Part shown: one piece after another, positions 6,260 to 15,153 of the stretch
Numbering within the stretch: position 1 is the first letter of the stretch
How the letters are laid out: every line of letters starts with the position of its first letter
Source of the DNA: Clavibacter tessellarius
Lineage (GTDB): Bacteria; Actinomycetota; Actinomycetes; Actinomycetales; Microbacteriaceae
NCBI RefSeq assembly: GCF_001618005.1
Contig: NZ_LQXA01000008.1
Coordinates: 1 to 64,000, forward strand
Direction of reading: 5' to 3'
DNA length: 64,000 nucleotides
Made by a program: the position numbers and the translations under genes
Notes under the pieces: generated by a model
Databases searched by the model: none
Seen by the model: the letters and a program-made list of their open reading frames with translations, nothing else
What the model was told of the DNA's origin: nothing

Positions 6260-7689
6260 GCCGCATCGTCGTGGTCGGCGGCGGGATGGGCGGGCTCACC
6301 GCCTCCGCGCTGCTCGCGCACGCAGGCCACCGCGTGACCCTGCTCGAGGCCTCCGCCGAGCTCGGCGGCAAGAGCCGTCGCATCCAGCTGGGCGAGGACC
6401 GCGTCGACACGGGACCGTCGCTGGTGACGTTCCCGGCGGTGTGGGATGAGCTGCTGCGACGCCTCGGCGACGACGGGCACGCGTCCGATCGGATCCGCGG
6501 CGACGGCGCGCTCGACCTGGTGCGGATGCCCGAGGTGGGCCGCTACTACTTCGACGGCGACGAGACCTCGCTGCCGGTGGCGCCCGATCACCCCTGGTAC
6601 CCCGCCTGGCGACGGTTCTCCGAGATCCACGCGCCCCTCGCCGACGACGTGACCGCCTTGCTGCTCGCCGACCCCACGGACCGGGCAGCCCTCCCGGCCG
6701 TACGTCGGCTGCTGGGCGTCTACGGCTCGCGCCTCACGACGCGGGCGTACCTCGACAGCCTGACCTGGCTGCCCGACGGGCTGCGCGAGATCATCGCGAT
6801 CCACACCCTCAACGCGGGCGTCTCGCCCTCGCGCACGCCGGCCCTCTACGCGAGCATGCCGGCGATCATGGCGGAGACCGGCGCGTGGGTGCCCCGCGGC
6901 GGGGTCTTCGAGATCGTGCTCGCGCTGGGGCGGCTGGCCGAGGCGGCCGGGGTCGAGGTCCGTGTCGGCGAGGCCGTGACCCGCATCGAGCCCGGGTGGG
7001 TCACCACCGCGGCCGGGCGCCACCCCGCCGACCTCGTCGTCAGCGCCCTGGACGCCGACCGGCTCGCCGCGCTGATGGGCCCGTCGCGGATCCCCGCCCT
7101 CCCCCGCCGGCGTCCGCGCATCCTCTCCTGCTCGGCCGTCGCCGTGTACGGCGTGCTGCGCGAGGAGCTGCCGGCGCGCATCGCGACGCACAGCGTGGTG
7201 CTGCCGACGAAGCCGGCCGCGCTGCACCGCAGCCTGGAGGCGGGCGACGAGCCGGCGGACACCATGGTGTTCGTCAACCAGTACCGCGCCGGGGAGGTGT
7301 ACCCGAACCCGCGCAGCACCGTCGGGATCCTGCTCACCGCGCCCGCCGACGGCGGTCGCTACACGGCCGAGCACCCCTTCGTGCGGCGCGAGGTCGACCG
7401 CGTCTCGGCGGCGATGGGGCTCGACGGGCCGCTCACCGACCTGCTCGACGAGACCACGATCCTCGATCCGCGCTACTACGGCGTCGGCGGCGAGCCGCAC
7501 GGTGCCCTCTACGGAGCGGCGCGCCCGCCGTGGCTGAGCGGTCCGTTCCACCGCCCCTCCTACAACGACCCCTGGAAGCCCTGGCTGTGGCGCGTCGGCG
7601 CATCGGTGCACCCCGGCGGCGGCATCCCGGCGGTGGTGGGCGGCGCGATGATCGCGGTGACCCGGCTGCTGAAGTCGAGCCCGGCCTGA
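6256..7689 (+). CDS. CrtI-like FAD-dependent carotenoid desaturase/oxidase
   Basis: Flavoprotein of 477 aa of the phytoene-desaturase family. The N-terminal dinucleotide fold is IVVVGGGMGGLTASALLAHAG followed by the VTLLEAS strand, with ELGGKS and DTGPSLVTFP next, the characteristic CrtI sequence. The C-terminal FAD/substrate segment is WRVGASVHPGGGIPAVVGGAMIA. It starts at GTG inside the prenyltransferase stop codon. Function is inferred as desaturation or oxidation of a carotenoid or other isoprenoid. No phytoene synthase or cyclase genes are present, so this looks like a satellite modification cluster rather than the main carotenoid locus. The adjacent divergent glycosyltransferase fits the same pathway. 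Confidence 0.85.
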   Translation: MSRIVVVGGGMGGLTASALLAHAGHRVTLLEASAELGGKSRRIQLGEDRVDTGPSLVTFPAVWDELLRRLGDDGHASDRIRGDGALDLVRMPEVGRYYFDGDETSLPVAPDHPWYPAWRRFSEIHAPLADDVTALLLADPTDRAALPAVRRLLGVYGSRLTTRAYLDSLTWLPDGLREIIAIHTLNAGVSPSRTPALYASMPAIMAETGAWVPRGGVFEIVLALGRLAEAAGVEVRVGEAVTRIEPGWVTTAAGRHPADLVVSALDADRLAALMGPSRIPALPRRRPRILSCSAVAVYGVLREELPARIATHSVVLPTKPAALHRSLEAGDEPADTMVFVNQYRAGEVYPNPRSTVGILLTAPADGGRYTAEHPFVRREVDRVSAAMGLDGPLTDLLDETTILDPRYYGVGGEPHGALYGAARPPWLSGPFHRPSYNDPWKPWLWRVGASVHPGGGIPAVVGGAMIAVTRLLKSSPA

Positions 7690-7691
7690 CG

Positions 7692-8516
7692 CTACCTCGG
7701 CGTGCGGGTCGGCGACGGCACGCGCCCCGAGTCGTCGACCCGCACGTGGACGGCGTCGCCGCGCAGGTCGAAGAGGAGGGCCGTGCCCACCGGGTACTCG
7801 TCGCGCAGCTCCTCGGGCGCGCCGATGCCGACGACGAACTGCGCGGACGCGCCGAACGCGCCCGCCGCGCATCCGCCGCCCTCGGTGGAGCCGAGCGCGG
7901 CGCGCGACGGCTGCACCGAGAGGCACTCCGCGCGGACCTGCGGGTACGCCGACCGGTCGTTCTCGAGGCGCACGAGCGTGAGGCCGTGGAAGCGGGCGGA
8001 TCCCGTCTCCGCGCCGCCGAAGTAGTCGCGCATGTAGACGGGCAGCTCCTGGTCCGGGTCGAAGCGCACCACCGCGACCTCGCGCCCGACGGGAGCGGTG
8101 ACCGTCGCGACGATCACCGCGGTGACGGCGACGGCCGCGGCGACGGAGGCGGCCCAGAGGATCGCGAGGCGGAGGGCGGCGCGCGGGCGGGATCGGGCGG
8201 AGGGCGCGTCGGCGTCGTCGTCGGCTGAGCCGCCCGCGGTGTTGGTGTCGGCGGGGGCGGCGTAGGCGACAGCTCGTCGCGCATCGGCATCCGCGACGCC
8301 CGCGCCGACGCCGCGTCCGGGTGCGGATGCCGCCGCGTCCGTCCGTGTCACGACCGGGGCATCCGCCGTGCGCGCCTCGAGCACGCGCAGCCGCGCGAGG
8401 TCCGCCGGATCTGCGTCGCTCCCCGGCCCGTACACCCGGCGTCGCAGCTCGGCCAGCTCCGCGCGCTCGGCCCGCCGGGTCCGGGCATCCGGGTCCGCGC
8501 GCTCGTGGGGCTCCAT
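7692..8516 (-). CDS. Hypothetical membrane-anchored protein with long disordered N terminus
   Basis: Unrecognised 274-aa protein. About 105 N-terminal residues are charged and Ala/Asp-rich and probably cytoplasmic. One transmembrane helix (about 112-135, LAILWAASVAAAVAVTAVIVATV) follows, and a roughly 135-residue C-terminal domain would lie outside the cell. Two cysteines in that domain (AECLSVQ and GGGCAAG) could form a disulfide. The ATG has no Shine-Dalgarno, but CAGGAT (8523-8528) ends 6 bases upstream, suggesting leaderless expression. The gene converges on the CrtI-like gene with 2 bp between stops. No function can be assigned. Confidence 0.65.
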   Translation of the reverse strand: MEPHERADPDARTRRAERAELAELRRRVYGPGSDADPADLARLRVLEARTADAPVVTRTDAAASAPGRGVGAGVADADARRAVAYAAPADTNTAGGSADDDADAPSARSRPRAALRLAILWAASVAAAVAVTAVIVATVTAPVGREVAVVRFDPDQELPVYMRDYFGGAETGSARFHGLTLVRLENDRSAYPQVRAECLSVQPSRAALGSTEGGGCAAGAFGASAQFVVGIGAPEELRDEYPVGTALLFDLRGDAVHVRVDDSGRVPSPTRTPR

Positions 8517-8563
8517 CTCCCGATCCTGTCACCGCGAGCGGTCGGCGACCGGGCTGTCGACCC

Positions 8564-8690
8564 CGCTGGCTCGCCGACCGCGTGCCGGGCGCCGAGCTCG
8601 TGATCCGCCCGGACGACGGCCACATCTCCGTGCTGCGCGGCGCCGAGGACGCGCTCGGGCGGCTGCGGGAGCGGATCCGCAGCGCCGCAT
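8564..8690 (+). pseudogene. Remnant of an alpha/beta hydrolase C terminus
   Basis: In this frame the DNA reads WLADRVPGAELVIRPDDG followed by HISVLRGAEDALGRLRERI, which closely resembles the last 40 residues of alpha/beta-hydrolase proteins, including the catalytic-His segment (DDGHISVL). Nothing upstream in any frame continues the fold, and no start codon or ribosome site is present. The upstream 5' part has been replaced by the divergently placed membrane-protein gene. I read it as a deletion scar of a former hydrolase gene. Confidence 0.6.
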
Positions 8691-8718
8691 GGAAAGAGGT
8701 ACGCACCCGCGGAGACGG

Positions 8719-8754
8719 CTCTCGCCGACCCGGACGGATCCGGATCGGCGAGAG
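8719..8754. terminator. Hairpin terminator downstream of the DHA2 exporter
   Basis: CTCTCGCCGA (8719-8728) pairs perfectly with TCGGCGAGAG (8745-8754), and CCGGA/TCCGG can extend the stem inside. It lies 18 bp beyond the exporter stop codon on the minus strand. Confidence 0.7.
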
Positions 8755-8771
8755 GGTCGAGCGGCGCGGGG

Positions 8772-10358
8772 TCAGTGCCCGCGCGACACCCGCCGCGGCA
8801 GGGCGAACACGAGCGCGAACGCGACGACCGCGAAGATCGCGCTGACGCCCATGGCGGACGCCGACGCGTCGGTGAACGCCTGCGGCACCATCTGCGGGCC
8901 GCGGATCCCGGCGCCGGCCACGCCCGCGAACAGCACGCTGCCGATGACCGCGATGCCGACCGCCGAGCCCACGCGCTGCACGGTGCCGATCACGCCGGAG
9001 GCCGCGCCCGCCTCGGCGGGGTCGACCGTCGCGACGATGAACTGCGCGTTCGGGGCGATGAAGAGGCCGTTGCCGATGCCCGCGAGCAGCAGCGGGACGA
9101 GCAGCATCCAGCTGTTGAGATCGGCCGCGGCCGTGTTGAGCAGCACGAGCCAGAGCCAGATCAGGCCGACGCTGACGAGCGCGGTGCCGATCACGAGCAC
9201 GGTGCGGCCGAGGCGGTTCGTGAGCCGGTTGCTCTGCGAGGAGCCGACGATGCTGCCGATGGCGAACGGGATGGAGACCAGGCCGGACTCGAGCGCGGAG
9301 TTGCCGAGGCCCGACTGCCACAGGATCGAGATGGTGAAGAAGATGCTCGTGAAGGCCGCGAAGTAGACCATCGCGAGGATCACTCCGCCCGTGAAGGCGG
9401 GGTGCGTGAACAGGTGCGGCGGCACGAGGACGCCCTTCGAGCGCTTCGTCTGGAGGACCTCCCACGCCCCGAAGAGCGCGAGGAGCACGACGCCGCCCGC
9501 GAGGGAGAGGTAGGTCCAGAGCGGCCAGCCCTGGTCCTGGCCGTCGATGAGCGGCACGAGCAGGGCCACGAGGCCGGCGCTCACGAGCAGGATGCCGACG
9601 AGGTCGACGCCCGACGCGGCGGGCTTCGCGGCGGCCGTCCCGCTCTGCTGCGCACCCGCGCGCTGGCCGGACTGCGCGCGCACGTCGCCCGCGACCTCCT
9701 CGGCCACGCGGCGGCTCGGGAGCAGGAAGATCGCGGCGATGACGGTGGCGATGCCGACGGGCAGGTTCACGAAGAAGACCAGGCGCCAGCCCGACTCCTC
9801 CCCCGCGGCCTGGATGATCAGGCCTCCCACGATCGGGCCGAGCGCGGACGAGACGCCGATGACGGCGCCCATGATGGCGAACGCCTTGCCGCGCGCCTGC
9901 GGCGGGAACAGCAGCTGGATGAAGGCGGTCACCGCGGGCACGAACAGGCCGCCGGCGAGCCCCTGCACCACGCGCGCGATCACGAGCTGGAGGTCGTCCT
10001 GAGCCACACCGCACGCGAGGCTGGCGAGCGTGAAGAGCGCGATGCCGGTCACGAACACCCACTTGTGCCCGTAGCGGTCGCCGAGGCGGCCCGCGGGGAT
10101 CAGCGCGAGGCCGAACGCGAGCGCGTAGCCGGAGATGATCCAGCTCAGCGTCGACTCGGAGGCGTCGAGGCTCGTGCGGATGGTCGGCAGCGCCACGTTC
10201 ACGATGGTCGTGTCGAGCAGCGCGATGAACATGCCCGCGAGCAGCACGATGAGCGCCTGCCAGGCACGGCGGGAGACCACGGGGGCGGACGGACGACCGG
10301 CGTCGGGCGCGCCGGTGCCGCGCGCCGCGGGACGAGCGGATGCGGTGGTGTCGGACAT
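8772..10358 (-). CDS. DHA2 family (14-TM) MFS drug exporter
   Basis: Proton-coupled efflux protein of 528 aa. The N-terminal motif LLDTTIVNVALPTI (about residues 45-60) is the DHA2 motif D1, GRLGDRYGHKWVF is motif A, and the GPIVGG region is motif C. About 14 hydrophobic segments are interrupted by a central hydrophilic loop rich in Gln/Ala. EmrB/QacA-type exporters expel lipophilic cations, antibiotics or antiseptics. The ATG at 10358 has an AAAGGA ribosome site; longer readings extend into the 405-bp intergenic region. A CCAGTG/CACTGG dyad about 180 bp upstream may bind an unlinked regulator. No TetR or MarR gene is adjacent. Confidence 0.9.
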   Translation of the reverse strand: MSDTTASARPAARGTGAPDAGRPSAPVVSRRAWQALIVLLAGMFIALLDTTIVNVALPTIRTSLDASESTLSWIISGYALAFGLALIPAGRLGDRYGHKWVFVTGIALFTLASLACGVAQDDLQLVIARVVQGLAGGLFVPAVTAFIQLLFPPQARGKAFAIMGAVIGVSSALGPIVGGLIIQAAGEESGWRLVFFVNLPVGIATVIAAIFLLPSRRVAEEVAGDVRAQSGQRAGAQQSGTAAAKPAASGVDLVGILLVSAGLVALLVPLIDGQDQGWPLWTYLSLAGGVVLLALFGAWEVLQTKRSKGVLVPPHLFTHPAFTGGVILAMVYFAAFTSIFFTISILWQSGLGNSALESGLVSIPFAIGSIVGSSQSNRLTNRLGRTVLVIGTALVSVGLIWLWLVLLNTAAADLNSWMLLVPLLLAGIGNGLFIAPNAQFIVATVDPAEAGAASGVIGTVQRVGSAVGIAVIGSVLFAGVAGAGIRGPQMVPQAFTDASASAMGVSAIFAVVAFALVFALPRRVSRGH

Positions 10359-10763
10359 GGGGTCCTTTCGTTCCGACGCGGGCGTCGGCGGTGGTGCAGG
10401 CGGGATCCGGCTCGGCGGACGCAGCAGACGGGGGCCGCAAGACCGGGCGGTCACGCGGCTCGACGCGGGGCGGGCGCTCGAGGACGGATCCGCGTCGGTG
10501 CGGGAGGACGGCCGGGCGATTGGACCCGTCCCCCCAGTGTGTCACTGGTTGACGGATGCGGCCCATCCGGATGTCCGCGGGAGCACGGTCCGAGCGGCCG
10601 TCCGCGCGACGTGCCCGGCTTGGGGACGGCCTTCCCGACCGGCACGCGCGCGGCCGTACCCTGACGACCTCGACCGGATCCTGGATCCGTCGACCTCCCG
10701 CGCGACGCGCGCGACCCGCCCCGCTGCACGACGCCCGTCCGTCCCCACCTGCCCGGAGGCACC
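10359..10763. other. 405-bp divergent intergenic region
   Basis: It separates the DHA2 exporter from the PL11 lyase. The one notable structure is CCAGTGTGTCACTGG (10534-10548), a 6-bp inverted repeat with a 3-base spacer, followed on the plus strand by GTTGAC, a possible -35 element. This may be an operator for the exporter or the lyase. I see no credible gene here; the ORFs across it are GC-driven shadows. Confidence 0.5.
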
Positions 10764-12734
10764 ATGTCCCGCCCCCGCACCGCCCTCCGCTCAGCCCTGC
10801 TCGCCGCGCTCGTCGCCGGTGCCGTCGGGATCGCCCAGCTGCCCGCCGCCGCGCCCGCGAGCGCCGCGGCCTCGGGAACCGACGCCGTCGCCGCGTCCCA
10901 CGGCCCGCGCCAGATGGAGCGCCTCGACCGCGCTCCCGAGGCCGCCGCGGTGCCCGGTGGCGTCCACCTGTCGTGGCGGATGCTCGGCACCGACCCCGAC
11001 GCCATCGCGTTCGTCGTCGATCGCGACGGCACGCGGATCACGCCGTCGCCCCTCACGCACGCGACCGACATGACCGACCCGGGCGGCGGCGCCGGCTCGC
11101 ACTACGTCGTCTCGAGCGTGCTCCACGGGGTCGAGACGCCCGTCACCGCATCGTTCGGCGTGCGCACGAGCCCCTACACATCGGTGCCGCTCGACCGGCC
11201 TGCCGACGGCGTCACCCCCGCCGGCGAGACCTACAGCTACAGCGCGAACGACACGAGCGTCGGCGACGCCGACGGCGACGGGCAGTACGAGCTGTTCGTG
11301 AAGTGGGATCCGAGTGACTCCAAGGACAACAGCCAGGGCGGCTACACGGGCCCCGTGCTCCTCGACGCCTACCGGCTCGACGGCACGCGGCTGTGGCGCA
11401 TCGATCTCGGCCCCGACATCCGCGCCGGTGCCCACTACACGCAGTTCCAGGTCTACGACTACGACGGCGACGGCCGGGCCGAGGTCGCCATGAAGACGGC
11501 CGACGGCTCGGTCGACGGCCAGGGGACGGTCATCGGCGACGGCCAGGTCGATCACCGCGGTTCCGACGGCCGCGACCTGACCGGCCCCGAGTTCCTCACG
11601 GTCTTCGACGGCCTCACGGGTGCCGCCATCGACACCGTCGACTACGACCCGCCGCGCGGCGTCGTCACCTCGTGGGGCGATGCGTACGGCAACCGCTCCG
11701 AGCGCTTCCTCGCCGCCACGGCGTACCTCGACGGCCAGCACCCGAGCCTCGTCGTGGGCCGCGGGTACTACGCGCGCACCGCGGTCACGGCGTACGACCT
11801 GCGTGCCGGCCATCTCGTCGAGCGCTGGAAGCTGGACAGCAGCGCGCCCGGGAACTCGGCGGCGGCCGGCGAGGGCAACCACAACCTCGCGGTGGCCGAC
11901 GTCGACGGCGACGGCCGGGACGAGGTCGTCTACGGATCCATGACGGTCGACGACGACGGGAAGCTGCTCTACAGCACGGGCCTCGGCCACGGCGACGCGC
12001 TCCACGTCGGCGACCTCGTGCCCGGCAACCCGGGCTACGAGGTGTTCGCGGTGCACGAGATCATGTCGCACTCGGGCAACCGGGCCGCCACCATGCGCGA
12101 TGCCCGCACGGGCCGCATCCTGTGGAGCATCCCGGGCGACCACGACACCGGGCGCGGCTCGGCCGCCGACGTGGATCCGCGTCATGCCGGCGCCGAGGCG
12201 TGGGCGTCCGGCGTCGGATCCGACGGCCGCGACCATCCGCAGCTCCGCACGGCCGACGGCCAGCTCATCGCGAACCGCATGCCCGGCACGGACTTCACGG
12301 CCTGGTGGGATGGGGATCCGCTCCGCGAGATCGTGGACGACGACTACGACCCCTCCATCGGCGCCGGCACGCCCACCATCTCCAAGTGGGACTGGAAGAC
12401 GGCCACCGAGAGGCCGCTCCTGCGCGCCGAGGGCGCCCTGTCCGACAACGGCACCAAGGGCAACCCCATGCTCCAGGCCGACCTCATGGGCGACTGGCGC
12501 GAGGAGCTCGTGTGGCGGAGCGCCGACTCGAGCGAGCTGCGCATCTACTCCACCACCGACCAGTCGGACATGCGGCTCCGCACGCTGATGCAGGATCCGG
12601 TCTACCGGTTGGGCGTCGCGTGGCAGAACACGGGCTACGACCAGCCGCCCGAGGCGAGCTACTTCATCGGCCAGGGCATGGGCACGCCGCCGAAGCCGGA
12701 CATCTACCTCACCGGATCGTCCGCGGGGCGATAG
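10764..12734 (+). CDS. Secreted rhamnogalacturonan lyase (PL11 family)
   Basis: Predicted exported enzyme of 656 aa that cleaves the backbone of rhamnogalacturonan I in plant pectin by beta-elimination. Residues 1-36 form a Sec signal peptide (basic SRPRTALRSA, hydrophobic core, cleavage near APASAAA). Several calcium-loop motifs are visible: DADGDG, YDYDGDGRAE and DVDGDGRDEV, as expected for the eight-bladed propeller of PL11. NHNLAVADVDGDGRDEVVYGSM and the C-terminal GVAWQNTGYDQPPEASYFIG are highly characteristic of the family. No carbohydrate-binding module is appended. It is a single gene with its own 405-bp upstream region. It fits a plant-colonising lifestyle. Confidence 0.92.
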   Translation: MSRPRTALRSALLAALVAGAVGIAQLPAAAPASAAASGTDAVAASHGPRQMERLDRAPEAAAVPGGVHLSWRMLGTDPDAIAFVVDRDGTRITPSPLTHATDMTDPGGGAGSHYVVSSVLHGVETPVTASFGVRTSPYTSVPLDRPADGVTPAGETYSYSANDTSVGDADGDGQYELFVKWDPSDSKDNSQGGYTGPVLLDAYRLDGTRLWRIDLGPDIRAGAHYTQFQVYDYDGDGRAEVAMKTADGSVDGQGTVIGDGQVDHRGSDGRDLTGPEFLTVFDGLTGAAIDTVDYDPPRGVVTSWGDAYGNRSERFLAATAYLDGQHPSLVVGRGYYARTAVTAYDLRAGHLVERWKLDSSAPGNSAAAGEGNHNLAVADVDGDGRDEVVYGSMTVDDDGKLLYSTGLGHGDALHVGDLVPGNPGYEVFAVHEIMSHSGNRAATMRDARTGRILWSIPGDHDTGRGSAADVDPRHAGAEAWASGVGSDGRDHPQLRTADGQLIANRMPGTDFTAWWDGDPLREIVDDDYDPSIGAGTPTISKWDWKTATERPLLRAEGALSDNGTKGNPMLQADLMGDWREELVWRSADSSELRIYSTTDQSDMRLRTLMQDPVYRLGVAWQNTGYDQPPEASYFIGQGMGTPPKPDIYLTGSSAGR

Positions 12735-12807
12735 CGCGGATGCGGACGCGGACGCGCTCCCCGGTCGGTTCCCCCGATCGGCGGACGCGCCCTGCCCCGC
12801 CCGCCGA

Positions 12808-12813
12808 TAGCGT
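12808..12813 (+). promoter_or_regulatory. -10 element of the leaderless histidine-kinase operon
   Basis: TAGCGT ends exactly 6 bases before the ATG at 12820, with no Shine-Dalgarno sequence. Confidence 0.45.
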
Positions 12814-12819
12814 GGCCGG

Positions 12820-14346
12820 ATGAGCGCCCCCTCCGCCCACGCCGGCGTCGCCCCGGACGCCGCCCTCGACCCCGTCGACCGGTTCTGGGTGCGCCCGCGA
12901 CCCGAGCGGGCGGGGCTGCGGTTCGACTTGATGCTCGCCGCGGTGATGCTCGTGCTCACCACCTTCAGCGTCATGCAGTACTACGCGCTCGGCATGTACC
13001 CCTCGCGGCCCGCGATGTGGGTCATCGCCGCCTGGATCGTGCTGATGTGCGTCCCGCTCGCCTTCCGCCGCCTCCAGCCGGAGGCGGTGACGCTGGTGCT
13101 CGGCGCGACCTTCGTCATCGGCGCATACCAGTTCGTGCCGGAGGTGCTCTTCTCCAACATCGCCATGTTCATCGCCATGTACTCGCTGGGCGCCTGGGGC
13201 AGGAACCGCCTGCGAGCCAACATCGTGCGCGGCGTCATCGTCGTCGCGATGTTCGCGTGGCTGTTTGGCTCGCTGCTGCAGACCTCGGGCTTCTACTCGC
13301 TCGCCAGGTCGACGTTCGAGCGCGCGCCGGCCGACGCCTGGATCCCCGCGCCCGTCGCCGCCGGCCTCATCTCCATCATCACGAACCTCCTCTACTTCGG
13401 CGGCGCCTGGTACTTCGGCGACCGCGCGTGGGCGTCGGCGCGCGACCGCTGCGCGCTCGAGACGCGCACGGCCGAGCTGGCGACGGAGCGGGAGCGGGTC
13501 GCGGAGCAGGCGGTCACGCTCGAGCGGGTGCGCATCGCGCGGGAGCTGCACGACGTCGTCGCCCACCACGTCTCGGTGATGGGCGTGCACGCGGGCGCCG
13601 CGCGCCGGGTGCTCGCGCGGGACGCCGACAAGGCCGCCGCCTCCCTCGGCATCGTCGAGGACAACGCGCGCAGCGCCATCGAGGAGCTGCACCGCATGCT
13701 CGTCGCGCTCCGGCAAGAGGACGACGGCCAGGGATCCGCCGGGCACGACGACGACGCCGCCGACCCGACCCGCACCGCGTCCACCCGCGGCGTCGGCCAA
13801 CTGCCCGAGCTCGTGGCGGATGCGTCCGGCGCGGGCCTCCAGGTCGCCTTCGACGTCGTCGGCACCCCGCGGCCGCTCACGCCCACGGTCGACCTCATCG
13901 TCTACCGGGTCGCGCAGGAGTCGCTCACGAACGTGCGGAAGCACGCGGGCACGGGCGCGCGCGTCGACCTCCGCCTCCGCTACCTCGCCGACCGCGTGGA
14001 GGTGGAGGTCAGCGACGCCGGGCCCGCGGGGGCCGCGGCCTCGGCGGCGGCGGGTCCCGTGCGGAACGGGCCCGGCGGGCTCGGTCAGCGCGGCATGCGG
14101 GAGCGCGTGGCGGCGGTGGGCGGATCCATCGAGATCGGCCCGAAGGCCCGCGGCGGCTACCTCGTGCGCGCCTCGGTGCCCACGTCGCCGGCCCTGGCCG
14201 TGCCGCCCGTGCCGATGCCCGTCCCCATCGACGTGACCGTCCCCGCGCCCGCTTCCGAGCCGGAGGCCGCATCCGCACCCGCGTCCCTCATCGAGCCCGC
14301 ATCCACACCCGAACCCGCATCCGTCCCCGAGGAGACCCGCGCATGA
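12820..14346 (+). CDS. NarL-type sensor histidine kinase
   Basis: Membrane sensor kinase of 508 aa. Residues about 30-190 carry six hydrophobic segments with short loops, so the signal is probably sensed in or at the membrane. A coiled-coil linker (about 205-235) leads to HisKA_3 with the phosphoacceptor H244 in IARELHDVVAHHVSVMG. The HATPase domain follows (VAQESLTNVRKHA and a GLGQRGMRERV G-box). The last 60 residues are an unusual Pro/Ala/Glu-rich tail (repeats such as EPAS, PASAP) not needed for the kinase fold. It is coupled to the response regulator by an ATGA overlap. The regulon may include neighbouring genes; the signal is unknown. Confidence 0.92.
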   Translation: MSAPSAHAGVAPDAALDPVDRFWVRPRPERAGLRFDLMLAAVMLVLTTFSVMQYYALGMYPSRPAMWVIAAWIVLMCVPLAFRRLQPEAVTLVLGATFVIGAYQFVPEVLFSNIAMFIAMYSLGAWGRNRLRANIVRGVIVVAMFAWLFGSLLQTSGFYSLARSTFERAPADAWIPAPVAAGLISIITNLLYFGGAWYFGDRAWASARDRCALETRTAELATERERVAEQAVTLERVRIARELHDVVAHHVSVMGVHAGAARRVLARDADKAAASLGIVEDNARSAIEELHRMLVALRQEDDGQGSAGHDDDAADPTRTASTRGVGQLPELVADASGAGLQVAFDVVGTPRPLTPTVDLIVYRVAQESLTNVRKHAGTGARVDLRLRYLADRVEVEVSDAGPAGAAASAAAGPVRNGPGGLGQRGMRERVAAVGGSIEIGPKARGGYLVRASVPTSPALAVPPVPMPVPIDVTVPAPASEPEAASAPASLIEPASTPEPASVPEETRA

Positions 14347-15125
14347 CCGCCGATCCGACCGGCCCCACCACCGCCGTATCCGCCGCCGTCCGCGTCCTGC
14401 TCGTCGACGACCAGGCGCTCGTGCGCGCCGGCTTCCGCGTGATCCTCGAGAGCGAGGACGGCATCGAGGTGGTCGGCGAGGCCGCGGACGGCGAGGAGGG
14501 CGTGCGCCTGGCCGCCGCGCTCGCGCCCGATGTGATCTGCATGGACGTGCAGATGCCGCGCGTCGACGGCCTCGAGGCCACGCGGCGCATCGTCGCCGAC
14601 CCGGCGATCCGGGCGGGCGTCCTCATGCTCACCACGTTCGACCGCGAGGACTACCTCTTCACCGCGCTCGACGCGGGCGCGAGCGGGTTCGTGCTGAAGA
14701 GCGCGTCGCCCGAGTCGCTCGTGGAGGCCGTGCACGTGATCGCGCGCGGCGACGCGCTGCTCTCGCCCGACGTCACGCGCCGGGTCATCGAGCGCTTCGG
14801 CCGCGGACCCGCAGCGCCCGGCGGATCCGGCGCATCGGACGGTCCCGGCGCACCCCGCGGATCCGACGAGGGGACCGCCCCCGCCGCGACGCCCGCGATC
14901 CCCACCGACCCGCGCGTCCAGACCCTCACCGACCGCGAGCTCGAGGTGCTCCGCCTCCTCGCCGAGGGCCTCGCCAACGCGGAGATCGCCGAGCGTCTCT
15001 ACCTCGGCGAGGCCACCGTGAAGACCCACGTCTCGCGCCTGCTGCTGAAGCTCGGCGTGCGCGACCGGGTGCAGGCGGTCGTGTTCGCGTACGAGCGCGG
15101 GATCGTGGTGCCGGGCGCGAGCTGA
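14343..15125 (+). CDS. LuxR/NarL-type response regulator
   Basis: DNA-binding response regulator of 260 aa. The receiver domain (about 16-135) has acidic residues in LLVDDQ, phosphoacceptor D68 (VICMDVQMPR), a conserved T in LTTFD and K in FVLKSA. A flexible Gly/Pro/Ala linker of about 40 residues (about 155-195) joins it to the LuxR HTH (LTDRELEVLRLLAEGLANAEIAERL, then KTHVSRLLLKLGVRDR). It overlaps the kinase stop by 4 bases and is its cognate partner. Targets are unknown, although the NatAB-like exporter 630 bp downstream is a common kind of target for such pairs. Confidence 0.93.
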   Translation: MTADPTGPTTAVSAAVRVLLVDDQALVRAGFRVILESEDGIEVVGEAADGEEGVRLAAALAPDVICMDVQMPRVDGLEATRRIVADPAIRAGVLMLTTFDREDYLFTALDAGASGFVLKSASPESLVEAVHVIARGDALLSPDVTRRVIERFGRGPAAPGGSGASDGPGAPRGSDEGTAPAATPAIPTDPRVQTLTDRELEVLRLLAEGLANAEIAERLYLGEATVKTHVSRLLLKLGVRDRVQAVVFAYERGIVVPGAS

Positions 15126-15153
15126 TCCGCCGAGGACGCCGCCGCAGAACCCG

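Noticed and set aside
6250-10566. A very long minus-strand open frame (more than 1400 codons) across the CrtI-like and DHA2 genes
   Set aside because: It is antisense to, or out of frame with, two genes with clear motifs; GC-rich third positions remove stop codons. No domain or ribosome site supports it.
12735-12819. Repeated GCGGACGCG motifs after the lyase as a CRISPR-like or regulatory repeat
   Set aside because: Short, irregular, no equal spacing; ordinary GC-rich intergenic DNA.
14170-14346. Pro/Ala/Glu-rich tail of the histidine kinase as a frameshift artefact
   Set aside because: Reading frame stays open with an ATGA junction to the response regulator, so it is a genuine low-complexity tail.
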